A stretch of DNA of 64,000 nt from Methylibium sp035762065 (GTDB taxonomy: Bacteria; Pseudomonadota; Gammaproteobacteria; Burkholderiales; Burkholderiaceae_C): contig NZ_DASTPW010000043.1 of the NCBI RefSeq assembly GCF_035762065.1, forward strand, positions 1-64,000, written 5' to 3'. A program made the translations under genes and the position numbers. The notes beneath the pieces are model-generated. The model saw only the letters and a list, made by a program, of their open reading frames with translations. It had not been told where the DNA came from and did not search any database. Positions 27,455-34,601 of this stretch are shown in pieces; within the stretch, counting starts at the first letter, position 1, and the number at the start of each line of letters is the position of its first letter.

Positions 27455-29767
27455 ATGCCGATCTCCTGCTTCCCCTCCCTGCCGCTTGGTTCGCGCACGC
27501 AGTCCAGCGCACCAGAGGGCGCCGCAGAGCGCAAAAGCCAGGTACGCGAGGCGCTGGGCACGTATGCAGGCGCCGGCGGGCCGCTGGCAGCACTGACACC
27601 CAATCCGCGCCGCGCAGTTGCCAAGGACATCACGGCCGCCCACCGGATGCGCGTGCCGCTGCTCGACCTGACGTCGCGCAACTCGCAGGCGGTGGCGCAT
27701 CTGCCCGCGCAGATCGGCCCGTTGCTCGGAAGCCATGTCCAAGAGCTGCGCCTGCCGTCCGATTTGCCTGCGCTGCCGCAATGGGTTGCCGATCTGCCCC
27801 GGTTGCAGCGGTTGGACGCGCGCGGCGCGACGGGCGACGTGCTTACCCTGGCGCGTGCCGAGTTGGTGGAGATCAACGTACCGCCGGGAACACAGGTCGA
27901 GAACAGGATCGCGGCGGACCGGAAGACCCGCATCAACCATGTCGCGGGCGGGCAAGTGGTCGGCACCGCTTCCGCAGTCGGCCAGAGCTATCTGGCCAAC
28001 GCCGAGTTGGGACGCACGCAAGTCGACCTGAACGGCAAAGTCCGATTCCTGCGCGGCACGCAGGAACAAATCGTCTGCCGTCACCTTGCGATTCGAGACA
28101 TCTTGGACGCTCAGAAGCTGGATGCTGACAAGCAGGTTCCGCATGACAGACGTACCGCCGTGCTGCCGACCAACCGGGCTCAGCAGCGCGAGCGCTTGAT
28201 GGGCACGCCCGCGCGCATGCAGCGGCACGTGGACACTGCGATGGAGGACCGCTTCAACGAGCTGAGGATCGCGGGCACCGATACCGTTCTTGCGGGTCAT
28301 TCGGAGTGGGGCCAGATGATGTCGGACCGGTTCGCCGCCATGAACGGACCGGGCACCCAGCACCTGCTGGTACTGATGGGGAACCATGCCATGTCGCTGT
28401 CTCTGAAAGCCAAGCAGATCGACGGCAAGCCACCAGGCACCATGACGTACTCGGTAAGTTTGTACGACCCGAACCAAACAGTGACTCATGTGCGCCTGAC
28501 GGAAACGGACCCGGCCAGGATCAGGTCTCTTGCGATGAAGGATCTGATACGCAATGCACGGGACCGATCAGAGTATTACTCCGCTGACAAAGAAATTCCT
28601 TTCAACGGCCCCGTCACGAAATTCGTTGTGGTGCCCGATGGCGCCTACGCAAAGAAGAACGGCGAGCCGATGGTCGCAGCTGGCGCCCAGCGCCAGTTGA
28701 CCATGTACGTCGGCGACGCCGACCGCTTGTCGATGGCGAGCCTGTTCCACATCGTCGATGCGGAGCTTCCGGCACGCGATGCCTTGCTCAATGGCTTGGC
28801 TGCTCAACGAGACAGGGCCGGGCGCATCGACTATCTGCAACGCGCCGGAGCCGTTGCATTGACGGCCCCCTCGACAACGGTCGACCTGTCCAAGACGCTA
28901 CGCGATCAAATGAAGATCGATCGGTTAGGCACAGACGATCTGCAAACAATCCTGGTCGGAATCACGGCACACCAAGCGCGCAAGAACGACCTGCCCCGCC
29001 ATCTCACCGATGTCGGCGTCGGTGCCCGCCTGCACTACCTTGTCGATTCGTTGGATCTGGACAGCACGTCGCGACACGCCATCGGACAGGCGCTTTTCAA
29101 CGATACGCACACTCGTGACGCCGCCAGAGGCACTTGGACCATCAACCACGAATTCGGTGCTGCGACCGACGCTCCCGGCACCCGCGATGCCGCCCACGCA
29201 TATCTCGCGTCGGTGCTCGGTCTGATGCAAGCGCCTGCACCGCTGGTCGGACCATTGCTCGTGAGTGTGGCCGAGGCGCATTCGCCACAAGAACGCGCTG
29301 CCTTTCTTGAACGCATGGGCGGCAGCGTTGTCGTCGATGCCCCGGAAAGCGCCGACAACTTCGGCGACGCGCTGGGTCAACTGAGCCGCCGCAACCAACT
29401 CGGCGGTGCCGATGTGGTCGCGCTGCTGCTCTCGCTTCGCCACAAGGACGCATCGATCGCCGAACTCTGCATCCAGCACGACGACGCGTCCATGGTGGAC
29501 AGCTACGCCGCCATCATCGATGCTGCGGGGCTGGACGCCGCCGAGCGCGAAACACTGGGGCGCAGGTTGCTGGAAGCCACCCATCGCCCCGATCCGCACG
29601 GCGGGTGGGTGCCACACGCCACACTGGATGCAGCACTGACCGGCGGCGCCGCTGCGCCGGCGTTCAATGCGTTGCTCGATCGCCTGCTGAACGCAGCAAT
29701 GGCGGACGAGTCCGGCAACGAGTCGGACATCTCGGTGGTGTCGCTGCCCGGGCCGAAGAGTGCCTGA
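27455..29767 (+). CDS. Putative type III effector, OspD/ShET2/EspL-like cysteine protease with leucine-rich segment
   Basis: 770 residues from ATG 27455, chosen because AAAGG lies nine bases upstream; in-frame TTG 27389 and ATG 27425 lack this. The N-terminus (MPISCFPSLPLGSRTQSSAP) is Ser/Pro-rich, without a Sec signal, as in type III export signals. Residues about 70-155 are leucine-rich: VQELRLPSDLPALPQWVADL followed by PRLQRLDA. Residues about 185-345 resemble the ShET2/OspD N-terminal domain, with FLRGTQEQIVCRHLAI (Cys208), LLVLMGNHAMSLSL (His311) and SLYDPN (Asp338). This C-H-D order and spacing is close to the EspL triad. The C-terminal half is helical and unassigned. It stands alone behind a perfect PIP box. 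The family call rests on motif resemblance and should be tested by profile search. Confidence 0.72.
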   Translation: MPISCFPSLPLGSRTQSSAPEGAAERKSQVREALGTYAGAGGPLAALTPNPRRAVAKDITAAHRMRVPLLDLTSRNSQAVAHLPAQIGPLLGSHVQELRLPSDLPALPQWVADLPRLQRLDARGATGDVLTLARAELVEINVPPGTQVENRIAADRKTRINHVAGGQVVGTASAVGQSYLANAELGRTQVDLNGKVRFLRGTQEQIVCRHLAIRDILDAQKLDADKQVPHDRRTAVLPTNRAQQRERLMGTPARMQRHVDTAMEDRFNELRIAGTDTVLAGHSEWGQMMSDRFAAMNGPGTQHLLVLMGNHAMSLSLKAKQIDGKPPGTMTYSVSLYDPNQTVTHVRLTETDPARIRSLAMKDLIRNARDRSEYYSADKEIPFNGPVTKFVVVPDGAYAKKNGEPMVAAGAQRQLTMYVGDADRLSMASLFHIVDAELPARDALLNGLAAQRDRAGRIDYLQRAGAVALTAPSTTVDLSKTLRDQMKIDRLGTDDLQTILVGITAHQARKNDLPRHLTDVGVGARLHYLVDSLDLDSTSRHAIGQALFNDTHTRDAARGTWTINHEFGAATDAPGTRDAAHAYLASVLGLMQAPAPLVGPLLVSVAEAHSPQERAAFLERMGGSVVVDAPESADNFGDALGQLSRRNQLGGADVVALLLSLRHKDASIAELCIQHDDASMVDSYAAIIDAAGLDAAERETLGRRLLEATHRPDPHGGWVPHATLDAALTGGAAAPAFNALLDRLLNAAMADESGNESDISVVSLPGPKSA

Positions 29768-29832
29768 CCGATGCCGTCTTCGATCTTCACGTAGGCCGCG
29801 CGGCTCATCAACAGACGTGACGGAGTTGTCGC

Positions 29833-30013
29833 ATGGTGCAAACCATTCAGCTTCAGTCATAGGGCAGCGCGAAGTCCATGCAATGGGTCGACATTGCAGT
29901 CGGGGAACCGGCCCGGGTGAAGTGCGCATTCGCCACCACGCTGTGGGCCTGAACTTCATCGATGTCTACCAGCGCACCGGGCTCCACCAGAACCCGCCAC
30001 CACTGACCCGAGG
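29833..30013 (+). pseudogene. qor: Quinone oxidoreductase (qor) N-terminal remnant
   Basis: ATG at 29833 begins MVQTIQLQS, then an in-frame TAG where the family has Tyr. The frame continues GSAKSMQWVDIAVGEP; after a frameshift near 29920 it reads GPGEVRIRHHAVGLNFIDVY and QRTGL. This is the N-terminal 60 or so residues of NADPH:quinone oxidoreductase (zeta-crystallin type). It stops at 30013 where an IS21-like end begins. One nonsense mutation, one frameshift and truncation make it clearly dead. Confidence 0.82.
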
Positions 30014-30330
30014 TGTTGTCGCCGGCCGAAAACCGAGCCACTTTTGAGGGTTGCGCCGATCCAAAACTGAGCCAGGTGAGCCACCTACTCTGCTGCTTTT
30101 TGTGCAGCAGACGACGAGGAGTGATCACCATGGACATGATTGGCAGGAGTCGGCGATTGCATGGCCGGGAGGAGAAGTCCGAGCGCGAGATTGCCCGTAT
30201 GACGGGCTGTCGCGCAACGAGGTGGGCGGTGCCGGCCTCGTGCGCCACGTGCGCCACGTGCGCGCGTTCCGCCGACGGTACGCACGCACAGCCCTGCCGT
30301 CTCGACGACGCGGCCCGCGCCGCGGGTCCG
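30014..30330 (+). mobile_element. istA: IS21-family fragment: left end and broken istA start
   Basis: The left end begins with TG at about 30014 and has two copies of AAAAC(C/T)GAGCCA at 30029 and 30063, typical multiple terminal repeats of IS21 elements. An istA start at 30130 reads MDMIGRSRRLHGREEKSERE then IARMTG, the N-terminal helix-turn-helix of IstA; a one-base deletion shifts the continuation LSRNEVGG out of frame. The rest of istA and all of istB are missing, so the element is inert. The exact right limit is uncertain; 30330 is approximate. Confidence 0.75.
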
Positions 30331-30422
30331 CCGGGGATGCAATTCCAGGGGACCACGCCCTGGCGCCGAGCAGGCGCCGCTGCGCGCAGGACCAGGTGCG
30401 GCTGCCGGCGGCGCCCGACCGA

Positions 30423-30884
30423 TCAAAACATCGTGTTGCCGTGCGGAAGCTTCTCGGGCACCGGCTGCTGCACGTCCCAGTGCTCCACGATCTTGCCGTT
30501 CTCGAGCCGGAAGATGTCGACCAGCGCGGTTCCCAGCGCGCCCGGCTCGGGCACCGAGTGCACGTGCAGCACGACGAGATCACCCTGCACGATGACGCGC
30601 TTGATGCTCGCCTTCAACTGTGGGTTCGCCTTCTTCAGGTAGCCGCCGATGAAGCTCTTCAGGCCCTCGACGCCATCGGCCGCGCGCGGGTTGTGCTGGA
30701 TGTACTTCGGGCCGATGTGGGCGACCGCGGCGTCGATGTCCTTCTGGTTGATCGCCGCTTCGTAGAAGGCGAGCACCACGTCCTTGTTTGCTTGCTCCTG
30801 CGCCGTGAGCGCATGCGCGCCGAGGCTTGCGAGAGCGACCAGAGCGCCCACCGCGAGGGCGCGCACACGAGCGATGGAAAGCAT
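30423..30884 (-). CDS. Exported SnoaL/NTF2-like protein
   Basis: 153 residues. A Sec signal peptide (MLSIARVRALAVGALVALAS, cleavage near AHA-LT) is followed by a SnoaL-like cone fold: NKDVVLAFYEAAINQKDIDA, KYIQHNPRAADG, and DIFRLENGKIVEHWDVQQPV. Members of this family are cyclases, isomerases or proteins of unknown role. Exported versions are common in Burkholderiales and their ligand is usually unknown. It is the first intact gene right of the IS fragment and is followed upstream by a two-component system on the same strand. Confidence 0.88.
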   Translation of the reverse strand: MLSIARVRALAVGALVALASLGAHALTAQEQANKDVVLAFYEAAINQKDIDAAVAHIGPKYIQHNPRAADGVEGLKSFIGGYLKKANPQLKASIKRVIVQGDLVVLHVHSVPEPGALGTALVDIFRLENGKIVEHWDVQQPVPEKLPHGNTMF

Positions 30885-30973
30885 GCAGAAAACCTTCGCG
30901 AATCGAGGAGGGAGCCTGGATTGTTCGCGAGGCTTGTGTCGGCCGCTTCGTCACTTTGTGTCGGGCCGACACA

Positions 30974-32101
30974 TCACGCTCGCACGCGCCGCCCGCCGCG
31001 CGGCACGACGAGTTCGACGCGCAGGCCACCGCCCGCGCGGTTCAAGAGCAAGAGGCGCCCTCCTTGGCGTTGCGTCAATTCGCGCGCGATGTAGAGCCCC
31101 AGTCCCGTGCCGCCGGTGGCTCGATTGCGTGAAGCCTCGAGCCGGTAGAACGGCTCGAACACCGCCTCGAGATGCGCGGGATCGATGCCGGGGCCCCGGT
31201 CTTCGACCGCGATGCTTACTTCGTCGCGCGTCGTGTGCAGAGACACCTCGGCCGCGCCGGCATAGCGCAGCGCGTTGCTGAGCAAGTTGTCGAGCACGCG
31301 GCGCAGCGCCGCAGGCTCGCAGCGCGCAATCGCGCGAGCGGGGTCGCCTTCGGCAGGCAGCAGTCGCACCGTGAATCCTTGCTCGGCGAGGTCGTCGACC
31401 AGGGACTGCAGCAGCGCGTGCACCGCGGTGTCCTGCAAGGGCTCGGGTTCGCCGAGCACGTCGCCGCGGAACACGCCGAGCACCGTGTCGATAAGGCGGT
31501 TCATCTCCTGGATGTCGTCGGCGGAACGCTTTTGCAGTTCGGCATCGGCACCCATCGAATCGATGCGCATGCGCAGGCGGGTCAGCGGCGTGCGCAGGTC
31601 GTGCGACATCGCAGCGACCATCAGCCCACGAGCGCGGAACTGCTGGCGCAGTCGCTGTGCCATCAGGTTGAAGACGCGCGCCGCCTCGCGCACCTCGCGG
31701 GTTCCGTGATGCTCGTCGAGAGACGCCGACGGCGCGGCGCCGGCAAGCGAATCGTTCAATGCGCGCGACGCCAGGGCCAGCTGGCGCATCGGCGCCGCCA
31801 GCCAGCGCGAGCCCAACCAGGCGGCCAGCGCGATGACGGCGATGCGAACGCCGTAGTCGAGCAGCAGCACCTGCGTCGGCAGGTTCGGTGCGACACCGTC
31901 GCGGCCGGCCGGCCCGGGTACGCCGGGCGTCGGCGGCAGCGATGGAAGCGTCGCCATGCCGCTGCGGCTCGGCGCGTGCCCCGACCACAGCAGCAGACCA
32001 TGCACGGCGGCGTAGCCGGCGAAGTGGCTCGCGACCAGCGCCACCCACATCAGCACGAACAGGCGCTTCGCCAGCGTGTCGCTCAAGCCGAAAGCCTTCA
32101 T
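30974..32101 (-). CDS. Two-component sensor histidine kinase (OmpR/EnvZ-type partner)
   Basis: 375 residues. Two transmembrane helices (about 12-38 and 78-100) flank a short periplasmic Pro/Gly-rich loop. A HAMP domain follows (LGSRWLAAPMRQLALASRAL), then the HisKA box MSHDLRTPLTRLRMRI with the phospho-accepting His near residue 165. The HATPase_c domain shows N box LLSNALRYAG, G1 DRGPGID and G2 GGTGLGLYIA. The ATG overlaps the stop of the response regulator by four bases. The small periplasmic loop suggests it senses a membrane or periplasmic signal. Confidence 0.93.
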   Translation of the reverse strand: MKAFGLSDTLAKRLFVLMWVALVASHFAGYAAVHGLLLWSGHAPSRSGMATLPSLPPTPGVPGPAGRDGVAPNLPTQVLLLDYGVRIAVIALAAWLGSRWLAAPMRQLALASRALNDSLAGAAPSASLDEHHGTREVREAARVFNLMAQRLRQQFRARGLMVAAMSHDLRTPLTRLRMRIDSMGADAELQKRSADDIQEMNRLIDTVLGVFRGDVLGEPEPLQDTAVHALLQSLVDDLAEQGFTVRLLPAEGDPARAIARCEPAALRRVLDNLLSNALRYAGAAEVSLHTTRDEVSIAVEDRGPGIDPAHLEAVFEPFYRLEASRNRATGGTGLGLYIARELTQRQGGRLLLLNRAGGGLRVELVVPRGGRRVRA

Positions 32102-32802
32102 CGCTGCACCTCGGCGTCGAAGCAGTAGCCCTCGCCCCGCACGGTGCGGATCAGGCGCGGGGCGCGCGGCGGCTCGTCGAGCTTCTGGCGCAGCCGGGAG
32201 ACCGCGAGGTCGATGCTGCGGTCGTTGACCTCGACACCCGAGGCGCGCGTCTGCTCGATCAACTGCTCGCGGGTGAGCACGCGCCTTGGCCGCTCGACGA
32301 ATGCCGACAGCAGTCGGTACTCGGCCTGCGACAGCGCCACGACCAAGCCGCGCGGCGACAGCAGCTGATGCCGCGTGCGCTCGAAGCGCCAACCGTCGAA
32401 GGCGACGCTCGCCGGCTGGGGCTCGGCAGCCGGTGCGCGCTTGTGCACGCGGCGCAGCACCGCGTGGATGCGGGCGACCAGCTCGCGGGGTTCGAACGGC
32501 TTGCCGAGGTAGTCGTCGGCCCCCATCTCGAGGCCCAGCACGCGGCTGGCCGGGTCGCCGTGGGCGGTGAGCATGATCACCGGCAGGTCGTGGGTCGACT
32601 GGACCCAACGGCACAGCGCCAGGCCGTTCTCGTCGGGAAGCATCAGGTCGAGGACGGCCACGTCGTAGCGGTGGACGGCGAGAAGGCGGCGCATGCCGCG
32701 ACCGTCCGCCGCGGCTGCGACGCTCATGCCGAAGCGCTGCAAGAGCTGCTGCAAGGCGTTGCGGATGTCCGCATCGTCATCGACGACGATGCATCGAATC
32801 AT
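32098..32802 (-). CDS. OmpR/PhoB-family response regulator
   Basis: 234 residues. The receiver domain has the acidic pair DDDAD, the phospho-acceptor Asp in VAVLDLMLPDENG (near 51), the Thr in VIMLTAHGD and Lys in LGKPFEPREL. The C-terminal winged helix (about 135-230) has LSQAEYRLLSAFVERPRRVL, NDRSIDLAVSRLRQKL and IRTVRGEGYCF. It is translationally coupled to the histidine kinase that follows. The target genes are not indicated by the sequence. Confidence 0.94.
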   Translation of the reverse strand: MIRCIVVDDDADIRNALQQLLQRFGMSVAAAADGRGMRRLLAVHRYDVAVLDLMLPDENGLALCRWVQSTHDLPVIMLTAHGDPASRVLGLEMGADDYLGKPFEPRELVARIHAVLRRVHKRAPAAEPQPASVAFDGWRFERTRHQLLSPRGLVVALSQAEYRLLSAFVERPRRVLTREQLIEQTRASGVEVNDRSIDLAVSRLRQKLDEPPRAPRLIRTVRGEGYCFDAEVQR

Positions 32803-32839
32803 TGCAGTGTCTCCATCGCTCCTGTCCGAAAAAGCGCAT

Positions 32840-33048
32840 GCGTCACGAGCGACGCGGCGACCGAGCGGCTCTGCGCACGGCCTTGGCCTGCGGCGGCGCG
32901 TCCAACGCAGCGCCGATCGAGTGCATCACGTGCTCCTGCAGCTGCGCAGGCTCAGCTGCTCCACGCCGCGCTCGGCGATCACCTCGCGCGCCGCGCGCAG
33001 GCAGGCTTCCTTCAGCGCGAGCGCGGGCTCGTCCTCGTTCTTCGGCAT
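32840..33048 (-). pseudogene. Internally deleted TetR-family regulator
   Basis: From an ATG at 33048 the product MPKNEDEPALALKEACLRAA then REVIAERGVEQLSLR is the N-terminal helix-turn-helix start of a TetR protein. Sequence then jumps, out of frame, to what looks like a C-terminal helix (EHVMHSIGAALDAPPQAKAV). The middle of the gene, including the recognition helix and ligand domain, is absent, so it cannot be functional. Confidence 0.55.
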
Positions 33049-33105
33049 GGGCGGTTGCCGGTCGTGGCGCGGCCGCGATTGTCGCGTCCTCACCCGCCCG
33101 AACGC

Positions 33106-33255
33106 GCCGGGCTTGTCGCAGCGCTGCGCTTCGGCGAAGTGAACATCGACGGGCGCGGCCAGTTCCGCGTCGATCTGCGCGATCTCGACGGCACTGCGGT
33201 GTTCAGCAAGACGCTCGCGCCCAAGCGCCGCGGCGGCGGGTATTACCGGGGTTGA
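33106..33255 (+). pseudogene. C-terminal fragment of a PhoD-like alkaline phosphatase
   Basis: The plus-strand frame ending at the TGA at 33253-33255 reads GLVAALRFGEVNIDGRGQFR, then VDLRDLDGTAVFSKTL, closely like the end of alkaline phosphatase D proteins. The catalytic part is missing. Its position immediately before glpQ and a 5'-nucleotidase suggests the locus once held a third phosphatase. Confidence 0.5.
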
Positions 33256-33267
33256 AGCAGGCACCAC

Positions 33268-33285
33268 GCGTCACCGACACGTCAC
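33268..33285 (+). promoter_or_regulatory. Candidate Pho box upstream of glpQ
   Basis: GCGTCAC, four bases, ACGTCAC: two 7-mers with the 11-base period and GTCA core of PhoB sites (consensus CTGTCAT). It ends 49 bases before the glpQ start, in front of two phosphate-ester hydrolases. Confidence 0.5.
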
Positions 33286-33334
33286 GCCGCTCGCCTAGCG
33301 TGCCGCTCCACCGATCCGAGTACCGAGGAGCCCC

Positions 33335-34573
33335 ATGCGAATCTTCACTGCGATGCTTGCCGCGCTGGCCGTGGCCGGCGGCCTGAACGTCGTCGACCAC
33401 ACCGCTCACGCGCACGGCTGGCGCGACGGCGACCGCGGCCCGCGCCCGGCTGCCGAGGCGCCGCTGGTGATCGGCCACCGTGGCGCCAGCGGCTACCTGC
33501 CCGAGCACACGCTGGAGAGCTATGCGCTCGCGATCGAGCTCGGCGCCGACTTCATCGAGCCCGATCTCGTGTCGACCAAGGACGGCCACCTGATCGCGCG
33601 GCACGAGCCCAACATCACCCACACCACTGACGTCGCTTCGCGGCCCGAATTCGCCTCGCGCCGGCGCAGCGGCTGGCTCGTCGACGGCGCGGCGGAGTCG
33701 GGCTTCTTCGCGAGCGACTTCACGCTGGCCGAGATCAAGACCTTGCGCGCACGGCAGCCGTTCGCCGAGCGACCCCAGCAGTTCAACGGCAAGTTCGAGA
33801 TCCCGACCTTCGACGAGGTGGTGCGCCTCGCGCAGCGCAAGGGCCGCGAGCTGGGCCGCACGGTCGGCGTGTACCCCGAGACCAAGCACCCGACCTACCA
33901 CCGCGCGCTCGGCTTGCCGCTGGAGGAGAAGCTGCTGCAGGTGCTCACCCGCCACGGCTGGAACTACCGCGAGGCGCCGGTGTTCATCCAGTCCTTCGAG
34001 CAGGGCAACCTTGTCGCGCTCAACAAGATGACGCGCGTCAGGCTGGTCCAGCTGATCGACGCCAACGACGTCAGGCCCGACGGCAGCCTCGACTTCACCG
34101 CGCCCTACGACCGGCCCTACGACTGGACGGCCTCGGGCCGGCCCGAGCTGCTCGCGCGCACCTTCGCCTACCTGACCACCGACGAGGGGCTGAAGGAGGT
34201 CAGGCGCTATGCCGACGGCATCGGCCCGTGGAAGCGCTACATCGTCAGCACCGCGGCCACCAGCCCGCCGGGCACCGCGCCCGGCGAAGCGGCGCTGAAG
34301 ACGCTGCCGCCGAGCGACCTGATCCAGCGCGCGCACAAGGCCGGCCTGCTGGTGCACGCCTACACCTTCCGCAACGAAGCGGCGCGCCTGGCGGGCAGCT
34401 ACGCCGGCAACCCGGTCAACGAGGTCCTGCAGTTCTTCGCGCTCGGCCTCGACGGCGTCTTCACCGATTTCCCCGACACCGCGGTGGCCGCGCGCGTGCT
34501 GCACCGCCTGAGCAGCGATCCGGCGTATGCCGAGTGCCTCACGCGCGAAGAGCGGCGCGGCTGCGAGCGCTGA
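33335..34573 (+). CDS. glpQ: Periplasmic glycerophosphodiester phosphodiesterase
   Basis: 412 residues. Signal peptide of about 26 residues (MLAALAVAGGLNVV...AHA). The GDPD TIM-barrel has VIGHRGASGYLPEHTLESY (catalytic His), DFIEPDLVSTKDGHLIARHE (metal-binding Glu/Asp), YPETKHP, and GLDGVFTDFPDTA near the C-terminus. It hydrolyses glycerophosphodiesters to glycerol-3-phosphate and an alcohol, releasing usable phosphorus. The length fits the long GlpQ class. GAGGAG precedes the ATG. A candidate Pho box and the downstream 5'-nucleotidase support a phosphate-scavenging role. Confidence 0.95.
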   Translation: MRIFTAMLAALAVAGGLNVVDHTAHAHGWRDGDRGPRPAAEAPLVIGHRGASGYLPEHTLESYALAIELGADFIEPDLVSTKDGHLIARHEPNITHTTDVASRPEFASRRRSGWLVDGAAESGFFASDFTLAEIKTLRARQPFAERPQQFNGKFEIPTFDEVVRLAQRKGRELGRTVGVYPETKHPTYHRALGLPLEEKLLQVLTRHGWNYREAPVFIQSFEQGNLVALNKMTRVRLVQLIDANDVRPDGSLDFTAPYDRPYDWTASGRPELLARTFAYLTTDEGLKEVRRYADGIGPWKRYIVSTAATSPPGTAPGEAALKTLPPSDLIQRAHKAGLLVHAYTFRNEAARLAGSYAGNPVNEVLQFFALGLDGVFTDFPDTAVAARVLHRLSSDPAYAECLTREERRGCER

Positions 34574-34601
34574 GCCCCGAGCGAGCCCGAGCAGGCCCCG
34601 C

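Noticed and set aside
30130..31094. Plus-strand open frame continuing from the istA start into the NTF2-like and kinase genes
   Set aside because: The IstA similarity ends within about 40 codons; the rest is antisense to intact minus-strand genes.
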